From the NCBI GenBank assembly GCA_020746105.1, contig CM036619.1, forward strand, positions 73,521,635 to 73,585,634: DNA of 64,000 bases, read 5' to 3'. The translations under genes were made by a program, and so were the position numbers. The notes beneath the pieces are model-generated. The model had not been told where the DNA came from. It made no database searches and was given only the letters and a program-made list of their open reading frames with translations. Source of the DNA: Trogon surrucura. Its lineage: Eukaryota > Chordata > Aves > Trogoniformes > Trogonidae. Shown piece after piece: positions 1 to 12,839 of this stretch. Position 1 is the first letter of the stretch. Every line of letters begins with the position of its first letter.

Positions 1-542
1 ATGCAGTTGGTATACCTTCGGGACAGAATCAATGTAGGGTAGTTTTAACTCTGTTGTGCTTGATACTCATTGAATATGGGGATGTGTTTGTTACAACAGG
101 ATTCCTTTACTCCTGAACATTAGCAATCTGTAGTATCTCACCCTTTCACTAATACTATATTTTTGTTGGCAAACTTAATAATATTGCAAGGGGCACAGTT
201 ATTTCTTAGTGTCAGACATTTAAATAGAATAATGCCTTGAGGTCTATTCTTTAAGTGATATATTATTATTTTTGTGGAATGAGTAAAATTATTCTATTAA
301 GTTGATTAGAGTTTGAAATCCACACTTAGCAATAATGCATATATGCCTCTATACTCATAGCCCCAGGTGTTTGGCATTTCTTAATTAAGGTGTAGCAAGG
401 GTTTTCCATTTATCCAAAAACTTTATTCTGTGAAGCATATTTTAATTCAGCCAGAAAAGTCTCATTTAACTTTGTTTTGAGCAAAAGTAACTCCAGATTT
501 CAGTAGCACTGACTGACTTGTGCTGGAATTGAAGGTTTCAGA
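1..542. other. AT-rich sequence, nothing recognised
   Basis: No coding frame, repeat family or structured RNA is recognisable on either strand between the window start and the first LTR. The composition is AT-rich, as in the rest of the unannotated background. Confidence 0.6.
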
Positions 543-895
543 TGTGTCTTGGTTTCAGCTGAGACAGAGTTAATTTTCTCCCTGGTAGCTGGTGTATTGC
601 GGTGGTTTGCATTTGGGATGAGAAAAATGTTGATTACATGCTGGTGTTTTAGTTGTTGCTGAGCAGTGCTTACACCAAGAGAAGCACATTTCAGCTTCTT
701 CCACTGTCTTGCCAGCGAATGGGCTGGGGGTGCACAAGGAGCCGGGAGGGGACACATCCAGAACAGCTGACCCCAACTGCCCAAAGGGATATTCTGTATT
801 TGTTTTCCCAATTTTATCCCCTCATCCCACTGGTGGAGGGGAGCGAGCAACTGGTGGTATAGTGGTTAGCTGCCTGTCGGCTTAGACCACCATGA
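543..895 (+). mobile_element. Solo LTR of avian ERVL type, internally deleted
   Basis: The block opens with TGTGTCTTGGTTTCAGCTGA and continues through segments typical of a very common avian ERVL-type LTR: an AGTTAATTTTCT stretch, TTGCTGAGCAGTGCTTACAC, GGGCTGGGGGTGCACAAG and CAGCTGACCCCAACTG followed by CCAAAGGGATATTC. It then jumps to the characteristic 3' end (GAGCGAGC, a GTTAGCTGCC-like stretch, then TTAGACCACCATGA where an intact copy has a TTAAACCACGACA-like end). Family identity is from memory of the avian repeat pattern, not from a search. At about 350 bp it is clearly shorter than an intact LTR, and the middle part with the TATA or poly(A) region is mostly missing. The terminal CA is eroded and no clear target duplication remains. 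No internal retroviral sequence follows, so it is a solo or truncated LTR. Open frames inside it are accidental. Confidence 0.75.
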
Positions 896-3800
896 ATGGA
901 TGTGAACATGACTTGCCTACAGGGAAAAAAGATATACTTTCTTTAGTTATCCACTTAGCTGTGTGACTCCAGCATTTGTGCTTACAGAGTATAGAAGTAC
1001 TTCAGGATGTTATGCAGGAAAAGTTAGAGCTTGTACGTAAAGGAGCTCACAAAAGGGTTTATCTTGGTCATCCTTATCTGCCCACAGGAAGGTCCTTCAA
1101 TGCCAGATTGAAGCCAAGTGTACGCAGTAAGTGGTAGTGATAATTTTTATGATGGGTTTGGAGTTTGTTTCCCCACCTCCTACAAATGCAATTTGAAGGG
1201 GGTGGAAAAAAGATTAGCTGTATCAGGTTACCTGAGTGGATTCACTAAGGAGAAAATCATTATAAAAAGTTAGCGTGAGAGTACACATGAAAGGTATAGA
1301 AGTATGTGGATCAATCCTGGCAAAAGACACAGACAATACAAAAGAACACCATTTCGGGAGGTTACCCAAATTTTAAACTTAACTGCTTGGTTTGAATCCA
1401 TCAATATGGTTAGATCGTCAAAAGATATATTTGATAAAGAGACACAAAACTGAAGGCAATTATTATGCCTGAGCAAGAACAGCAAATTACTTGTTTGCAT
1501 CTTGTAATTAATGCAGTTACAGGGGAAAAAAATATCTAAACACCACCTATCATATTACATGCTGTTTAAAGTGAATTAATGGAGGCATCAATTTTTATGG
1601 TTTCATTCCACCACACACCCCGCTTATTTGAGATTTGTGGAATCTCATTAGTTTTGTTTGATAGATACATATGGTATCCCAAGTGGCTTTTAAAGTAGTT
1701 GGAGTTATTTATCAGTCACCCTGTTCCCGAACCATTATTCTGAACCTGTCAGAGCTTGTAGCTAAATCTTTAGAGTTTTCTATGAGAGATTAGGTTATAT
1801 TTGTTAGTGTCATGCCACAAATATTGTAAATATTTTGATGCGTGCAATATTTTTTTCACTGGAACGGATTTGCCAATATTCATAGGCATAACATCCTTTC
1901 TAAAAGGAACCTTATTTCTAGGTTCTTATCTCTGGTTATATCACATACTTGTTACACTTCCTCTTTCTACAATAAACAGAATAGTCTTCAGAATAGCCTA
2001 GTAATTAGAGCTTACAGTAAATGATGCTGTAGAGAGCATGGACTCTATGGGACCTAATCACTTCCTGTGTGTGTATGAACTCAATATGGAACAAGTTGTT
2101 TCTTCTGTCTAGGGGCAACTACAGGTTGCTCTGCTTCATTATTTAACTGCAAAAAACACCCTTGTGTAATTCAGTCATAATGCCATGTTTATGCTGGGAT
2201 GACTTGGAAAAAAAGAGTCCTTAGAAGAACTCCCAAGGAATCTCTGGTAACTTAATTGCGCTTCATGGGGTGACTTAAAAACTCAAGAATTTCATTTTGA
2301 TCTATTCACAAAATGTCTCACTGTAAGCATTCCGGTCCGCTCTCTTCTGAAGGTAATATTTTTTTTCAAGAGGATATCTCGGTGCTCTTAATAAAAAATG
2401 TGTCATTCTTGAAGTAGATATTTAGTCAACGCCACTGTAAAATGATTAGTTAATGATTAATTCAATGGCACTGCTAATCCCCTGTTCATCCAGGTGACAA
2501 AACTCTCCATTGTCTGTAGTACCCTTTTTTTTTTTTTTGGTATAGATCGCTCATTTCACAGATCACTGGGATGGCTTCATGAGCTATTAATACTTCAACA
2601 TAATTACTCATATTTCAAGAAATGTGCAAAATATGCATGTGAATAAAAACAAAGATAAAGAATTTTCAAGTGACTTAGAGAAGAAGAAGAAGAAGAAGAA
2701 GAAGAAAAAAGGCTTCCTTACTAGGAGGAACCAGCCATCTCTTAGAAGGAAACAAAATAAAATGCATAGGTGAGAAATTGTCATTCATGCACTACAATGC
2801 CTAAGCAATTTTAGTAAATGCTTCTTAAACATAAGCCATTGCACGCAATACTTGTTTCTTACTGGAGTGCTGAGAGCAATTGCATTTCAGCCTGTCTGGA
2901 TGTAAATTACTGTGTGGTGATGACTGAGGCTTTTCTTTGGGTTGCCACTACCTTTACAAGTTTCGAAAAAGAGCATTTCACTGACTGGAGGGCCCCGAGT
3001 TCAGTTTTTATCTTTCAAGACTGGTGTTTTAATATGAACTACTCACAAGAGCCAAAACTCTGCAACTTGGAATTTTTAGGTTTTTTTTTTATTATGATTT
3101 TCCCCACTTAACCTTTTTGCTTGGACCTGTGCAGATGCTAGCAGCAATGGAAATATGAACTAATGGGTTTATGTCATTGTCCTTAACTCACCTTAGCTGA
3201 AGTCAAATTGGCATCTAAGTTTCAAGTTGGCAGATCATGTAATGATTTTATAAAGTGGCATAAATTTCTATTTTTGCTAAGAAATGGCTGCTTAGTGAGT
3301 GTTGATTTCTCCTAATTTTTCCCAAGTGAGTAAATCAGAAGTCAAGAATGATGACAGCAGTATCCATGAGCTACAGCTGCAAAGATGACATGCATGACAC
3401 TTCTGCTTTTCAGTGGTCTTACCTACTTGAGGGAATAGATGGCCAGGCTGTGGCATTGCTGAGCAGAACACAATGTAGCTACTGACTGGATTTTTTAGTG
3501 TCAAATTTGGCTTTTGCGACTGTGATAAAGCAACTGTCCCCATTTGTAGAGATTTAGCACTCTGCTGCTTCCTCTCTTGACGTATCAGGTAACCAACCCT
3601 CGATGCTATTTACTAAAGCATGAAGATGGCTCCCAGAAATATCTGCAGGAAATGCATGTCTGACTCTAGAGGAAATTTGACTGAACGCGGGAGGAGAACT
3701 TACTGGCTATATAAATTAAGATTTCACAAAGTGGCTTATTTTTTAGTTTAAAAACAAACCAATGAAGAGACCTTAGAGGCCCTACCAACACAAATGATGA

Positions 3801-6800
3801 GACTAGCATCTAAAATCTGTGTTGCTGTCTATGTCTATTTTGAAATCTTTTATGCAAAATTTTTTGTTGTGGTTCATAAGCTTACCTACTTGGGATTCAA
3901 CCCAGGATATTGTTTAAAACCTAATTTTTTTGAAATTACAATGATGCAAGAGTGCCCTGCACGTTGTCACTTTGAGCCCATACTTTTTTTTTTTCTCTCC
4001 ATACACTGAGCATTGCACTTAAATAGTTTTTCTTACATTACCATACATAGCACTCCCTGGGTATCTTTCCAGTCACTTCTTCCATAAAACATTACAACTA
4101 GTACATTACGCTTCTGACTGTTGATTACGGGTGATGTTATGACATGTCCCTTTGGGTTGTGCATAGCACTTAAATTTTTCCATGAATTGGCTTTGCACAG
4201 AACATCTACATTTCTAGGCAGTCTGTTGGTCTGTGAGGATAACTGCCATGTTGTGAATGAGAGTTCACAGTTTTTATTCTTGTGAGTGTATGTTGCACAC
4301 AGGAGCACATACTCCCTGCTATCTTGGAGAATGTTCAACGGAAGAGAACAAGAACAATTTCTGTGGGCTGTAACTTGAAGAGGCATGAGAAATTCCAGGA
4401 CAAATCTGATATTGGCTTTTCTGTTTCTTCCACTGTCCAGCCAGTGTCTCTTAGTTCTTCTGCTTCTGTTTTTGTTGCTTTTTGCTCATACTCCTCAGGA
4501 AAAACATGTCTTCTGCAGCCAATTTATTTTGCCAGCCTGATAGTAGGGGAGCCAAATATGGGCACCAAAAAACTGTGGCTTAGTGGTATCAACTGGAGAA
4601 ATGTCTGGCTGGAAAGGGGATCTTCCAGCTATTCAAGTGGGAGCCAAACCGTGCATTCGTCTTGGCAGTGACACCAGCATCTTTGTCAGAGAAGTGTTCT
4701 TGCACTTCCTTGGAGAAGTCCAGGTGTGCCAATTATGCAAAGCACCTGTGAGTAGCTGAGTTTTGGAAGACAAACTTGTCCGAACTAGTTCAGGATAGAT
4801 GAATGGATGCAGGCAAGAAAGAACTGTGTAATGTCTGGGAGGCTTGTAATGGAGAGAATAGATTTTTACACTTAAGAGACCCGGTGGAGCAGCTGAAGGT
4901 CAATATAAGAGTCTTTAATGGTAATTCAGAAATTGGGTGCACATATACAGAATATAAGGGCAGCATAAGCAAAAGGGAAGGATATGTCATTAGAGAAAAG
5001 GTGTTGGAAAGAGAGAGGGGACAGTGATTTAAAATGGTTTAGCATATCCGATATATAACATGCCTCTCATGCGAATGTGTCGTGACTGGTTTGGAGTCTG
5101 TGTGGAGGAATGGCTGTGAGGTATTCCTTTCATCCTCCGCACATCTTTGTATCTACTTTTGTATCCTTAATAACTACATTAGCGTCCCACGCCCTTCTAG
5201 TTTTGTAAGTATAATGTTTTCATGTTTGTCAGCTCAGATGAAAGCAACCTATAAATCACTTTTGCTACCAAAAGCATTCAGAGTAGCTTTGATCATTTGG
5301 AAATCCGAGTTGAGGTTGTGCTCCAGATGCCTGCTTAAAACTATTTCTGTGTCAGACCAGCTGAAAACGTGTTATCTTCTAATTTAGGCCAGGTGATCAG
5401 ATATGCTAGGGGTGATCCTAGCTCATGAGTTTCTTGAGTGCTATTTTGTGGATCCAGTGAGTTATTTTGGCTTGATTTAGACCTCTGTGGTGGGGTACTG
5501 CAACAAAGTTAGCTCTGTGCTCCTTCATGTAGGGTTTCCTAAGTTAAGAAGCAATGCAGATTGTTAGCTTGGTTTCTGGAGAAGAGGAAGAACTGAGAAT
5601 AACAGTGTAGCACATAAAATACTGTAAATATGTCTTATTTGTAATAGACTACTGTGAAACAGTGTTTATTTAGATAGTGTTATTGCAGCTAATTTGGGGT
5701 AAATATTGCAAACATTTTATTTTCTCTCAGCAGACCAAAACCAAATTGCTAAAAGAATAAAACTTTATTGCTTTATCTTGAAACACGCTTAAAGCACTGA
5801 AATAAAAGAGAGAGGGAATACAGGTGTCATATATTTAGTGTACTTAATGATACTTTATCTCAAAGGCAAAAGAATATGACCTGTTGTCTTTTGAGATATA
5901 CATCTGGAGTAAGCAGGTTTTGTGTTTGTAAAGAGGGGAGATATTGTAGAACAAAAGGAATTAAAATTACTTTGTGTGTATTTTATCAGTCTTTCACATG
6001 TGTAAGCTGATTTTTTTTTTTTCCTGGCATGAAGGTCTTTGATAGTGAAAGACAGAGATAACCACAGGCAACAAAGAGTTAAGCAGAACACTGAACTATT
6101 TAAACATTCAAGGGGCCAGAGAGGAGGAGGGATGGAAGCACTAACTAAGGTCTTTTAAAAGTTTTCTTTGTTCCTGCCTTGTCTTGCAGTTCTACTAGAT
6201 GAGAGCAGCACTAGGGGATGAGGGGGGTAGAGTGAAAAACAAGCCAGAGGAGGAAAATGAGTGTGATGTTCTGCATCGGGGATACAGCTAGTTCCCTGTG
6301 TCCTTTTCTCAGAAAGTGTACCAGAGGAGGTCTACAAATCTGTGGTTTCCCTTGATTTTCCGCTTACTGAAATGAACTTGTCTTGCTTTGAATGACTAAC
6401 AATGGCTTCTGGGCCAAGCATTACAGTTCTTAGAGCCCCCCATATTCCTGAGTAAAAAGTATTGGCAACACATCAAAAAGTTTGTTTGGAATATGTTTCT
6501 GAAATATAAGAAAATACTAGGGACGGTGGCCAAGTGTGTGGGGGTTGTTTTGTTTCTTCCCCCCTGTCTGAAAGATGCAACAACTTGCAGATGTGAAAAG
6601 ACCTTTCCGAATTAATGACTTGTCCTACAATTCTCCAAGTGTATAGCCTTCTGCCTTATCATGAATGCTCATGTATTTTGTAATTGAAAAATTGAATCTA
6701 TTTCCAGCAGTCCAGAAGAGAAAAGAACTTCTCAAGTAAGCTTCAGCTGTACATGCTAAGGCTGCTGTGTTGTGATAGTAGTGAAACTGAGCTTTCAACC

Positions 6801-8569
6801 TTGTTCAAACCATGAAGTCCTATTGATACTGGCACATTTAATCCAGTTTACATTAGGCAGCTTCATAGCTGGATAGGAACAAATAACAACTGTATCATTC
6901 ATTGTTACCCTTTGTATCTGCTTTCTTTAAAATGTTTTACTGTATTCAAAACTGTTCTTCACAGTTTAAGAATACAAAGTAACAGTAATTGTCTGATAAA
7001 ATACGTAATTAATTTTTACTTGATAGGTACATGGGAGATACTAGGTAATGATTTATATTCTTGCTGCCCTCCAGTAAGTGACCCTAGCAGTCTGGTTAGG
7101 CTGGCAGTCATCAGTCAGAGGAAGAGACTGATCTCTATTGATTCCTTGGAGCATCATGGCTGCTGAGGAGCAGTTTTCCAATTACCTGCTTTTTTTTCCT
7201 CAGCATTTTGTACCATTTGTGTTTAATTATTTTTTTTTTCCTCCAGAATCCTTGAGCTACTGACTACCTCTGTCTCAGCACTCTTTCATCTATCTTTCGT
7301 TTTACCTTTTTTACCTGTTTTTGGTTCTACTCTATTTGTTTTCTCACTGTGCTTGCTTGCAACTTAGAAGCTTTTCACAGAATTTTGAACCAAGGTTGTG
7401 CAGCTGTGCTGCCTTAAAATTAGGCCTTGGATCACGGAGGCTGGAGTGACCGGGAGGAGAGTTGTATTATTTTCCTCAAGACTGCAGTCAGGTGTCCTGT
7501 TGTGGCAGCTGAGTGCAGGTGAGTTACTGCTTGCTCTTTGCCTTGGAATGTCAAGATTTTTTTTATTATTTTTTTTATCGTCTCAAATATTGCTATGAAA
7601 TGGTTTATTGAGTAGAACTGTCATGGGGTAATTTAATAATATTCTTGTATGTGTTGTGTGGTACATAATGTGATTTGAAGAGGTTATTCCAATAAATATG
7701 ATTAAAATTTCATATGTGCTTATATATAGCAAATACCTGCAAAGTGCCTAAAAGTTAGGAGATCTAAGGACAGAATCTTATCTCACTTTTGTCTGCATGT
7801 TAGAAGTTTGTCCTTCAGGTGGTGAGAGAAACGCTTTCGTTCTGGAAGGTGTCTATGCTATGAAATTATCCAAACAGATATTTTGCCTTGCAAAGATCAC
7901 CCACTTGTATCTAGCCTCCCTCACCTAATCCACAGTAATTGCACTGTTCTGTGTAAGCCTGCTGATGTCGGTGAGAAATCATGAAATTGTTCCCCTCATC
8001 TTGTTTCTTCAGAAGTATTTGCATTTCATTTTCTAATCACAGTTGCTAGCTTGAGCTTTGACTGGGGAAAAAAAAAGGACACACGTGGCTTGATGCTAAG
8101 AATGATTTTGCTCTCAAATCCAAACAAAACCTCTTGAGAAAGCGCGTGATAACGCATCTGTGGGCTAATCAGCATCAGGTTGACTGGACTGGCCTTGCTC
8201 TTCCTTGATGAGTTCCTTGATTAAAAGTTATTCATGTAATGAATAACGCATTCTCTTTTAAGACCTCACTTTTTAATATCCATACTATTTGGGACTTGAA
8301 AATAGTCAGTGGGCTAACCTAGGTACGGGCTTCTGTGGGAGGGCTGTAGAGTTGCTGCACAGTGGGTGAAATGTAAAGTAGAGACTTAGTTGTATTTTTG
8401 GGAATCATACCTCTGGTTGTGTTTCACTGAGTGCCACTTATGGATCCCCTTTTAAGGGACTGAAACACTTATATTATAATTTTATTTTTTATTTTTTTAT
8501 TATTTTTCAAGAGTGGGGGAAAAAAAAAAAGGAAGAACATCAGTAAAACAGTTAATGCCAATGAATTTG
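896..8569. other. Long AT-rich stretch without recognisable genes
   Basis: About 7.7 kb with no supported gene. The longest frame is 129 codons (4282-4671, plus); it shows no recognisable domain, its composition is serine-rich and it has no convincing splice sites. The only clear sequence features are a GAA/AAG microsatellite near 2.68 kb and scattered A or T runs (for example near 2.52, 3.08, 6.01 and 8.52 kb). It may be intronic or intergenic; the sequence alone does not decide. Confidence 0.6.
2679..2710. repeat. (AAG)n microsatellite
   Basis: About nine uninterrupted AAG units followed by a short A run. It is a purine-only tract and a likely length-polymorphic marker. Confidence 0.95.
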
Positions 8570-9165
8570 GAATCATAGAATGTTAGAGGTTGGAAGAGAC
8601 CTTGAAAGATCATCTAGTCCAAACCTCCTGCCAAAGCAGGATCACCTACAGTAGGTCACACAGGAACACGTCCAGGCAGCTTTTGAAATTCTCCAGAGAA
8701 GAAAGCTCCACAACCTCTCTGAGCAACCTGTTCCAGTGCTCTGTAACCCTCATAGGGAAAAAGTTTTTCCTAATATTTTTGTGGAACCTCCTATGTTCCA
8801 ACTTGTATCCACTGCCCCTTGTCCTGTCATTGGACATCACTGAAAAGAGCCTGGCACCGTCCTCCTGACACTCACTCTTTATGTATTTATGAATGAGGTA
8901 TTTATTAATGAGGTCATCCCTCGGTCTTCTCTTCTCCAAGCTAAAGAGACCCAGCTCCTTCAGCCTTTCCTCATGAGGGAGATGCTCCACTCCCTTCACC
9001 ATCTTTGTGGCTCTATGCTGGACTCTCTCAAGCAGCTCCCTGTCCTTCTTGAACTGAGGGGCCCAGAACTGGACACAATATTCCAGATGTGGCCTCACCA
9101 GGGCAGAGTAGAGGGGCAGGAGGACCTCTCTTGACCTACTTGTTACTCCCCTTCTAATTTTATCC
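8570..9165 (-). mobile_element. CR1 LINE, 3' end, 5'-truncated
   Basis: Read on the minus strand, this is the last ~600 bp of a CR1 element. The plus-strand left edge AATCATAGAATGTTAGAGG is the complement of the CR1 3' tail, and the body covers the C-terminal part of ORF2. The 5' truncation lies near 9165, where similarity to the longer copy at 34.2 kb stops. 5' truncation is usual for CR1, which inserts by target-primed reverse transcription. Differences from the young copies, including a 12-bp local duplication near 8890-8915, suggest an older insertion. Confidence 0.93.
8646..9098 (-). pseudogene. CR1 ORF2 C-terminal remnant
   Basis: A 150-codon open frame matching the C-terminal region of the CR1 reverse-transcriptase polyprotein: a start around [20 protein letters not shown], then [29 protein letters not shown] and a NWNRL-like segment (here [10 protein letters not shown]), ending [12 protein letters not shown]. 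This part lies downstream of the catalytic FADD motif, so no active site is present. Relative to other copies there is a four-codon insertion near [12 protein letters not shown], produced by the local duplication. The sequence is a fossil of a mobile-element gene and is not expected to be a functional host CDS. Confidence 0.9.
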
Positions 9166-9430
9166 TATTATTCTCCCTTCTTGTATCTTTCCCATCTCTG
9201 AACTGCACCTTTTCTCAGTAGCTAAATGAAAAGGGGAGGGAAAGAGGAGTAAGGGGAGCAAAGTGTTAAGAAAACAAAAGAGGTCTTTCTGAAAATGTGG
9301 GAAAATACTTAAACATCCTTCCCAATTTTACTAGCTCTGATGAATGTCAGAATCACTGGCTTGAGTTTTAACTTGCAATTTTTGTGCCTGTACAATTAGG
9401 TGCACACTCTTTTAAGAAACATGGTATGGT
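9166..9430. other. Unassigned spacer
   Basis: A purine-rich patch around 9220-9265 and otherwise AT-rich sequence between the CR1 fragment and the exon-like block. Nothing recognisable. Confidence 0.5.
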
Positions 9431-9435
9431 TAGGT

Positions 9436-9690
9436 TTCTGTAGCATTTGTGAGATTACCTTCATGGGCACGTCCAACAGAGGAATGATGAAGATTCCCAG
9501 GGGCTGGTGGACCCAATTCTGAAGGTGGTTTTGGCGCTGGTAGCTGTAGAAGTCCTGCTGTTCCATGTAGAAATGTGTGTTGGACTGTGCTTGTGTGTGT
9601 TGGAGCCCTTCTCCACACTCCGACTCAAAGACGGAGCTTTGCTTCTCGGACACATCTCTGTGGGGAGCAACTTTTTTGCCCTGGTCAGGT
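9436..9690. other. Exon-like block, open on both strands, unidentified
   Basis: A roughly 250-bp island that is less AT-rich than its surroundings. On the minus strand a frame runs without stops and contains NTHFYMEQQDFYSYQRQ and LGIFIIPLLDVPMK, ending at an AAG|GTAATC donor-like site, with an acceptor-like TTGCTCCCCACAG near 9665. On the plus strand a second frame runs through VVLALVAVEVLLFHVEM and LLLGHISVGSNFFALV to a good donor, GGTCAG|GTAATG (exon end 9688), after an acceptor-like CACGTCCAACAG (ends 9480). The two strands cannot both be coding, and I do not recognise either product. It could be an exon of a host gene, a pseudogene, or chance. No neighbouring exon was identified. Confidence 0.25.
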
Positions 9691-12604
9691 AATGCATGGA
9701 GCTGGCTATTTTTTTTTTTTTTTTAGTGAAAGATTATGTGCAGAGAGGATAGGCTTTTGGATTTCCATTGATGCAAAATAGTTCATACAAAGTTTAAACT
9801 GCCTTACTGAAGGTGAAGATTTCAGTAGTGAAACTAAGGACTACTTTAACTGCAGTTATTGAACTTATTTTGAGCTGTGCTATTATGTTTGTTATTTGAA
9901 AGACTTCTCTAGTTAACAGAGAAGAAAGTAGATGAGCCAGCAACCAATGTATTGGAAACCCCCACTTCTTTATAACTCATGGTTTTCCACACATTCTAAG
10001 TTCTGAAAGACTATTCTGCCTTATTTGTTAGGTAAAAAAACAGCTAACCAAGTTAATGATTTTGCTTTGAATATAGCAGCTTTGTCTTCTCCATGCACTA
10101 AAGGTTTATGGGCTAAGAATTACGTCTGTGGTATTATTATAAGTTTTAAAAAAATTAGCATCAGGAAAATTAAAAACAATCTGACAATTTAGATCATAGT
10201 ACAACTCAAGTATAATACGCATCAAAGGACATCCTTAGCAAATTGTATATACACTCAGCTGAAAGGACTCTTTAGGTAGTGAAAATTAAATTGAGACCTG
10301 GATCCAGGTTTATTAAGAATAATCAATTGATTTAATGGTTATGAAAGTAGTATTAAAGGTAAAATAAAGAGAATGTTTTGTGATTTTATTTTTTTTCCCC
10401 CCCGATAGAATTGTAATATATAAAGCAAATGACAGTGCCTCAGAGGAGATAAGAGAAGTCAGTCCTTGGGAAGCAGCAGTGGAAAGATAGTTTTTTGTTG
10501 CTATTCTTTATCATCAAGTATCATCCTCAGTGCGCATTTAGCGTCACTTCTACGGGTACAATGAAACGTTTGTTCTTTGTTAATGAAGTATTTCTACCAT
10601 GAAAGTATACAGCCCAAATTCATCCCCAGCTAGACTTCGTGTAGAACTGACAGAGATTTTCGACCTTCTTGAAAGTAAGTGCTGCCAGTGTAAGTGTTGT
10701 GTCATGCAAATGACTGTTGCTGGGTTTTCACATGTCAGTTGCATAATTTATTATTGAATTCTAATAAAAAAATAGCACTTCTGATGAAGCCTTTGCTAAA
10801 TCGGAGAAATGGGAGAGCAGTAGAACAATATCCAAGGGCATGTTCTTTTTAATGGTTGTGACAGATTATTCTTAGTGTGCATTCATAGAGCAGCTTTGGT
10901 TTCAGTTCAGATCTGAAAACAAAATGTACACAGACATATTGCGTATTCATAAAGAATTTCATTTGCATTGTCATACAAGTGGTTGTTGCAGTGACAGGAA
11001 AACAAAAACTATTTAGTACTGATGTTTCATGATCTGAACGTGTTAGCTGACTATCTCGATTTAAATTTCTTCACTCCTGGCTTTCCATGTCTTATCCACT
11101 ACATAATACAGTGCTTTTGTAACTTTTCTTAACAGACTCTAAGGGCAGGAATTAAGAAAAGGAACTTGTTATTTGTGTGCGTTTCTTTTCGTGATTAGTT
11201 TCTGGTTTGGGAGGCATGATTGATTGATGTATTTATTTATTTATTTATTTTTAGAAGGGAGTATTCTGAAGATTTGTTCTGTAACAATTTCTAAGATGTA
11301 TTTTTGTTTGTTTGAATCACTGTTTATTTGAAATGCAAATAATAGAATTAGACGTTGGTGTGTTGTATACCCACTGTTTATAAATGATTAGCAGAACACT
11401 TCAGAAGCATGGTGTTTGGCAGGGGTGGATATTTCTACTCAGTTGCTATCCTGAATTCAGTTATTAGTAGGAATGCTTTAAAATGTTTATTACTTGATGC
11501 TGACATCTCTGGGTTATTTTATGTCAAAGCATATAGATACTTTTCATCAGCAGCCAAGTGTAAAGTTGAATTCAACGAGTTTTTTGACCTTGTAAAAAAT
11601 AAATAGATGGAAACACTCCAACAAACAAAAGCTTGCCATCTTTCCTATCATTGTTTGCATAATGAACTGCTCATCTGTCTAAAACTCATATTACCAGTGT
11701 CAGCGAGAAGAGACTTTAGTAGAGGAAGATAAAAAAAATTAAAAAATAAAAATTGTGTTAAAAATTCTGTTATGCCCTTGCCCTCCTGTGCTCTTGAAAT
11801 ATATTTTGCCAGCATTATGTTTTTGTGTCAAATCTTATCCCTTTGACAGATGATCTCTACTGTCAGTATAATCACATAAATACTTTAAGGAAGCGCTGGT
11901 AGACTATTCAAGATTTTGAATAAAGCATTTGGAAAATTAATTAAACATAAATAAGAAACTGGCAGTGCTTATTTCAGTGGTTAAAAAAATCTCAGGGAAA
12001 CCTTTTTTACAGTTTTTTTATCATGAATCCATCCCCTTTTCCTGTGACTCTGAAATCTAAAATGTCCATATTGGAGTTGAAATGATTGGTAACAGAAATG
12101 ATTGGTAGCATCTCCAGTAAATCCCAGCAGTATGTTTCATAGGGGCATTTTCTGCTATTCTACTGTTTATATAATAAATTGTATTTACTAATGATTTAGG
12201 TTTTTTTTTTTAATATATAAAAAGCTATTATTAATTTTGGTGAACATAAGAGGAAATTTGCTTAATAGTAGTTACTAGGTGTAGCAGTTAGGAAGGGATG
12301 GGTTTTCTGCTTCTAGTTCATTAACCAGTTAAGAAGTACTAAATCACTATTTCTTATTTACAACTTACTTTATTCTCTAGAAGACTCATAGATTTATTGT
12401 GAAATGTTTTTTACAGATACGTGGCACCAGATTTAAAATCACAAACTATAAAAATAAAGCGTATTAACTCTTTTAACTAGAAGATCAGTTGTGTTAAAAA
12501 TCCAAATACTTAAACTTCAGACTTTATTTTATAATGTACACTTTCAGTTTCTCCTTGAACTAAGCCTTACCTTTGTTTAAAATTGATGCAAGGACATGGT
12601 CCTA
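9691..12604. other. AT-rich sequence without genes
   Basis: A T run at about 9711-9724, a TTTA microsatellite near 11.23 kb and general AT-rich sequence. No reading frame above about 65 codons and no recognised repeat family. Confidence 0.6.
11230..11251. repeat. (TTTA)n microsatellite
   Basis: Five consecutive TTTA units followed by a T run. Confidence 0.9.
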
Positions 12605-12839
12605 TTGGAGTGAGTCCAGAGGAGGGCCACGTAGATGGTTGGGGGGCTGGAGCACCTCTCCTGTGAGGAATGGCTGAGAGAGTTGGGGCTGTTCAGGCTC
12701 CAGGGAGACCTTATAGCAGCCTTGCAATACTTAAAGGGGGCTACTGGAAGGAAGGTGAGGGGCTCTTTATCAGGGAGTGTAGTGATAGGACTATGTGTAA
12801 TGGTTTCAAACTGAAAGAGGGGAGATTTAGATTAGGTGA
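12605..12839 (+). mobile_element. Old CR1 fragment, plus strand
   Basis: The sequence from GGAGTGAGTCCAGAGGAGGG through GGGCTGGAGCACCTCTCC, GCTGAGAGAGTTGGGG, GGGAGACCTTATAGCAGCC and CTGAAAGAGGGGAGATTTAG follows the 3' part of ORF2 of an older CR1 subfamily in sense orientation. It stops abruptly near 12839, before the CR1 3' end. Divergence is higher than in the 34, 53 and 62 kb copies, so this is an old insertion. Subfamily assignment would need a database search. Confidence 0.8.

Noticed and set aside
4282..4671. A 129-codon plus-strand frame
   Set aside because: Serine-rich with no recognisable domain and no convincing splice or promoter context. Length is within chance expectation for 64 kb.
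9436..9653. Possible xanthine/aldehyde oxidase exon, because of HFYMEQQ
   Set aside because: Only a short string resembles the HFYMETQ-type motif of that family. The flanking residues and spacing do not fit, so no assignment was made.
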